From Durusdinium trenchii (lineage: Eukaryota > Sar > Dinophyceae > Suessiales > Symbiodiniaceae): DNA of 64,000 nucleotides. Both the position numbers and the translations under genes were made by a program. The stretch covers positions 802,221-866,220 of the forward strand of contig CAXAMN010001447.1 of NCBI GenBank assembly GCA_963970005.1. The letters run 5' to 3'. The notes under the pieces were generated by a model that ran no database searches, had not been told where the DNA came from, and saw nothing but the letters and a program-made list of their open reading frames with translations. Below, piece after piece: positions 63,818-64,000 of this stretch (position 1 is its first letter; every line of letters begins with the position of its first letter).

Positions 63818-64000
63818 CTGGCGAACAAAAGAACAAGCTTGACTGTTTCTGTCCTTGGGAGGCCGAACCGATGCATGTGCATTGCATGCAGCATGCATGA
63901 GTCATGCGCACGCACAGTACTATATACTAGATACTAGACTGACACATTCCAGTCCTTGCGGGGGTTCTTTGGTCACGACAAGTTAGTAAAAATTGACTCG

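Overview
The window looks like nuclear DNA of a dinoflagellate, most likely a Symbiodiniaceae-type alga. The grounds are very low gene density, a copia-type retrotransposon polyprotein with dinoflagellate-style extra domains, split genes whose introns start with GT, GC or GA and end with AG|G, arginine/lysine-rich exons, a 12-base match to the 3' end of the dinoflagellate spliced leader, and every convincing coding unit lying on the minus strand. The organism call is inference; nothing here is a species marker.

Bases 1-16108 (minus strand) are one uninterrupted reading frame of 5,369 codons that runs off the left edge. It is a Ty1/copia-type polyprotein: coiled-coil Gag with two CCCH zinc fingers, DTG protease, HHCC integrase, YVDD reverse transcriptase, RNase H. 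It then continues for at least 2,800 more codons with domains ordinary copia elements lack: a methyltransferase-like segment, a long unrecognised region, a CCHC knuckle, a complete-looking Tpt1/KptA-type RNA 2'-phosphotransferase and a CxxC zinc ribbon. Upstream of the ATG are a candidate LTR edge (16304) and a spliced-leader-like 12-mer (16313-16324). This is the main discovery of the window.

Bases 16.3-46.3 kb are mostly non-coding and repeat-rich. They hold a dispersed 60-70 base repeat (five copies), two other dispersed repeat pairs, a pair of oppositely oriented minisatellites enclosed by 17-base direct repeats (33.27-34.02 kb), several microsatellites, one plausible small lysine-rich gene (28753-29280, minus) and a few GC-rich exon-like patches I cannot resolve. 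A 10-base N gap lies at 46304-46313.

Bases 46.3-64 kb have a different texture: AT-rich, full of CATGCATG and GATCGATC palindromes. They carry many short minus-strand exons whose reading phases often join across predicted introns. Exons at 61.0-63.8 kb form an RG- and acidic-rich nuclear-type protein. Exons at 51.6-58.6 kb form lysine-rich, coiled-coil protein segments ending at a stop at 51588. Exons at 46.8-50.0 kb form a separate unrecognised protein with a conserved-looking core (RGDW, CHLC, GFHP, AYNGR, DED motifs), ending at 46808. All of this block is transcribed in the same direction as the retroelement.
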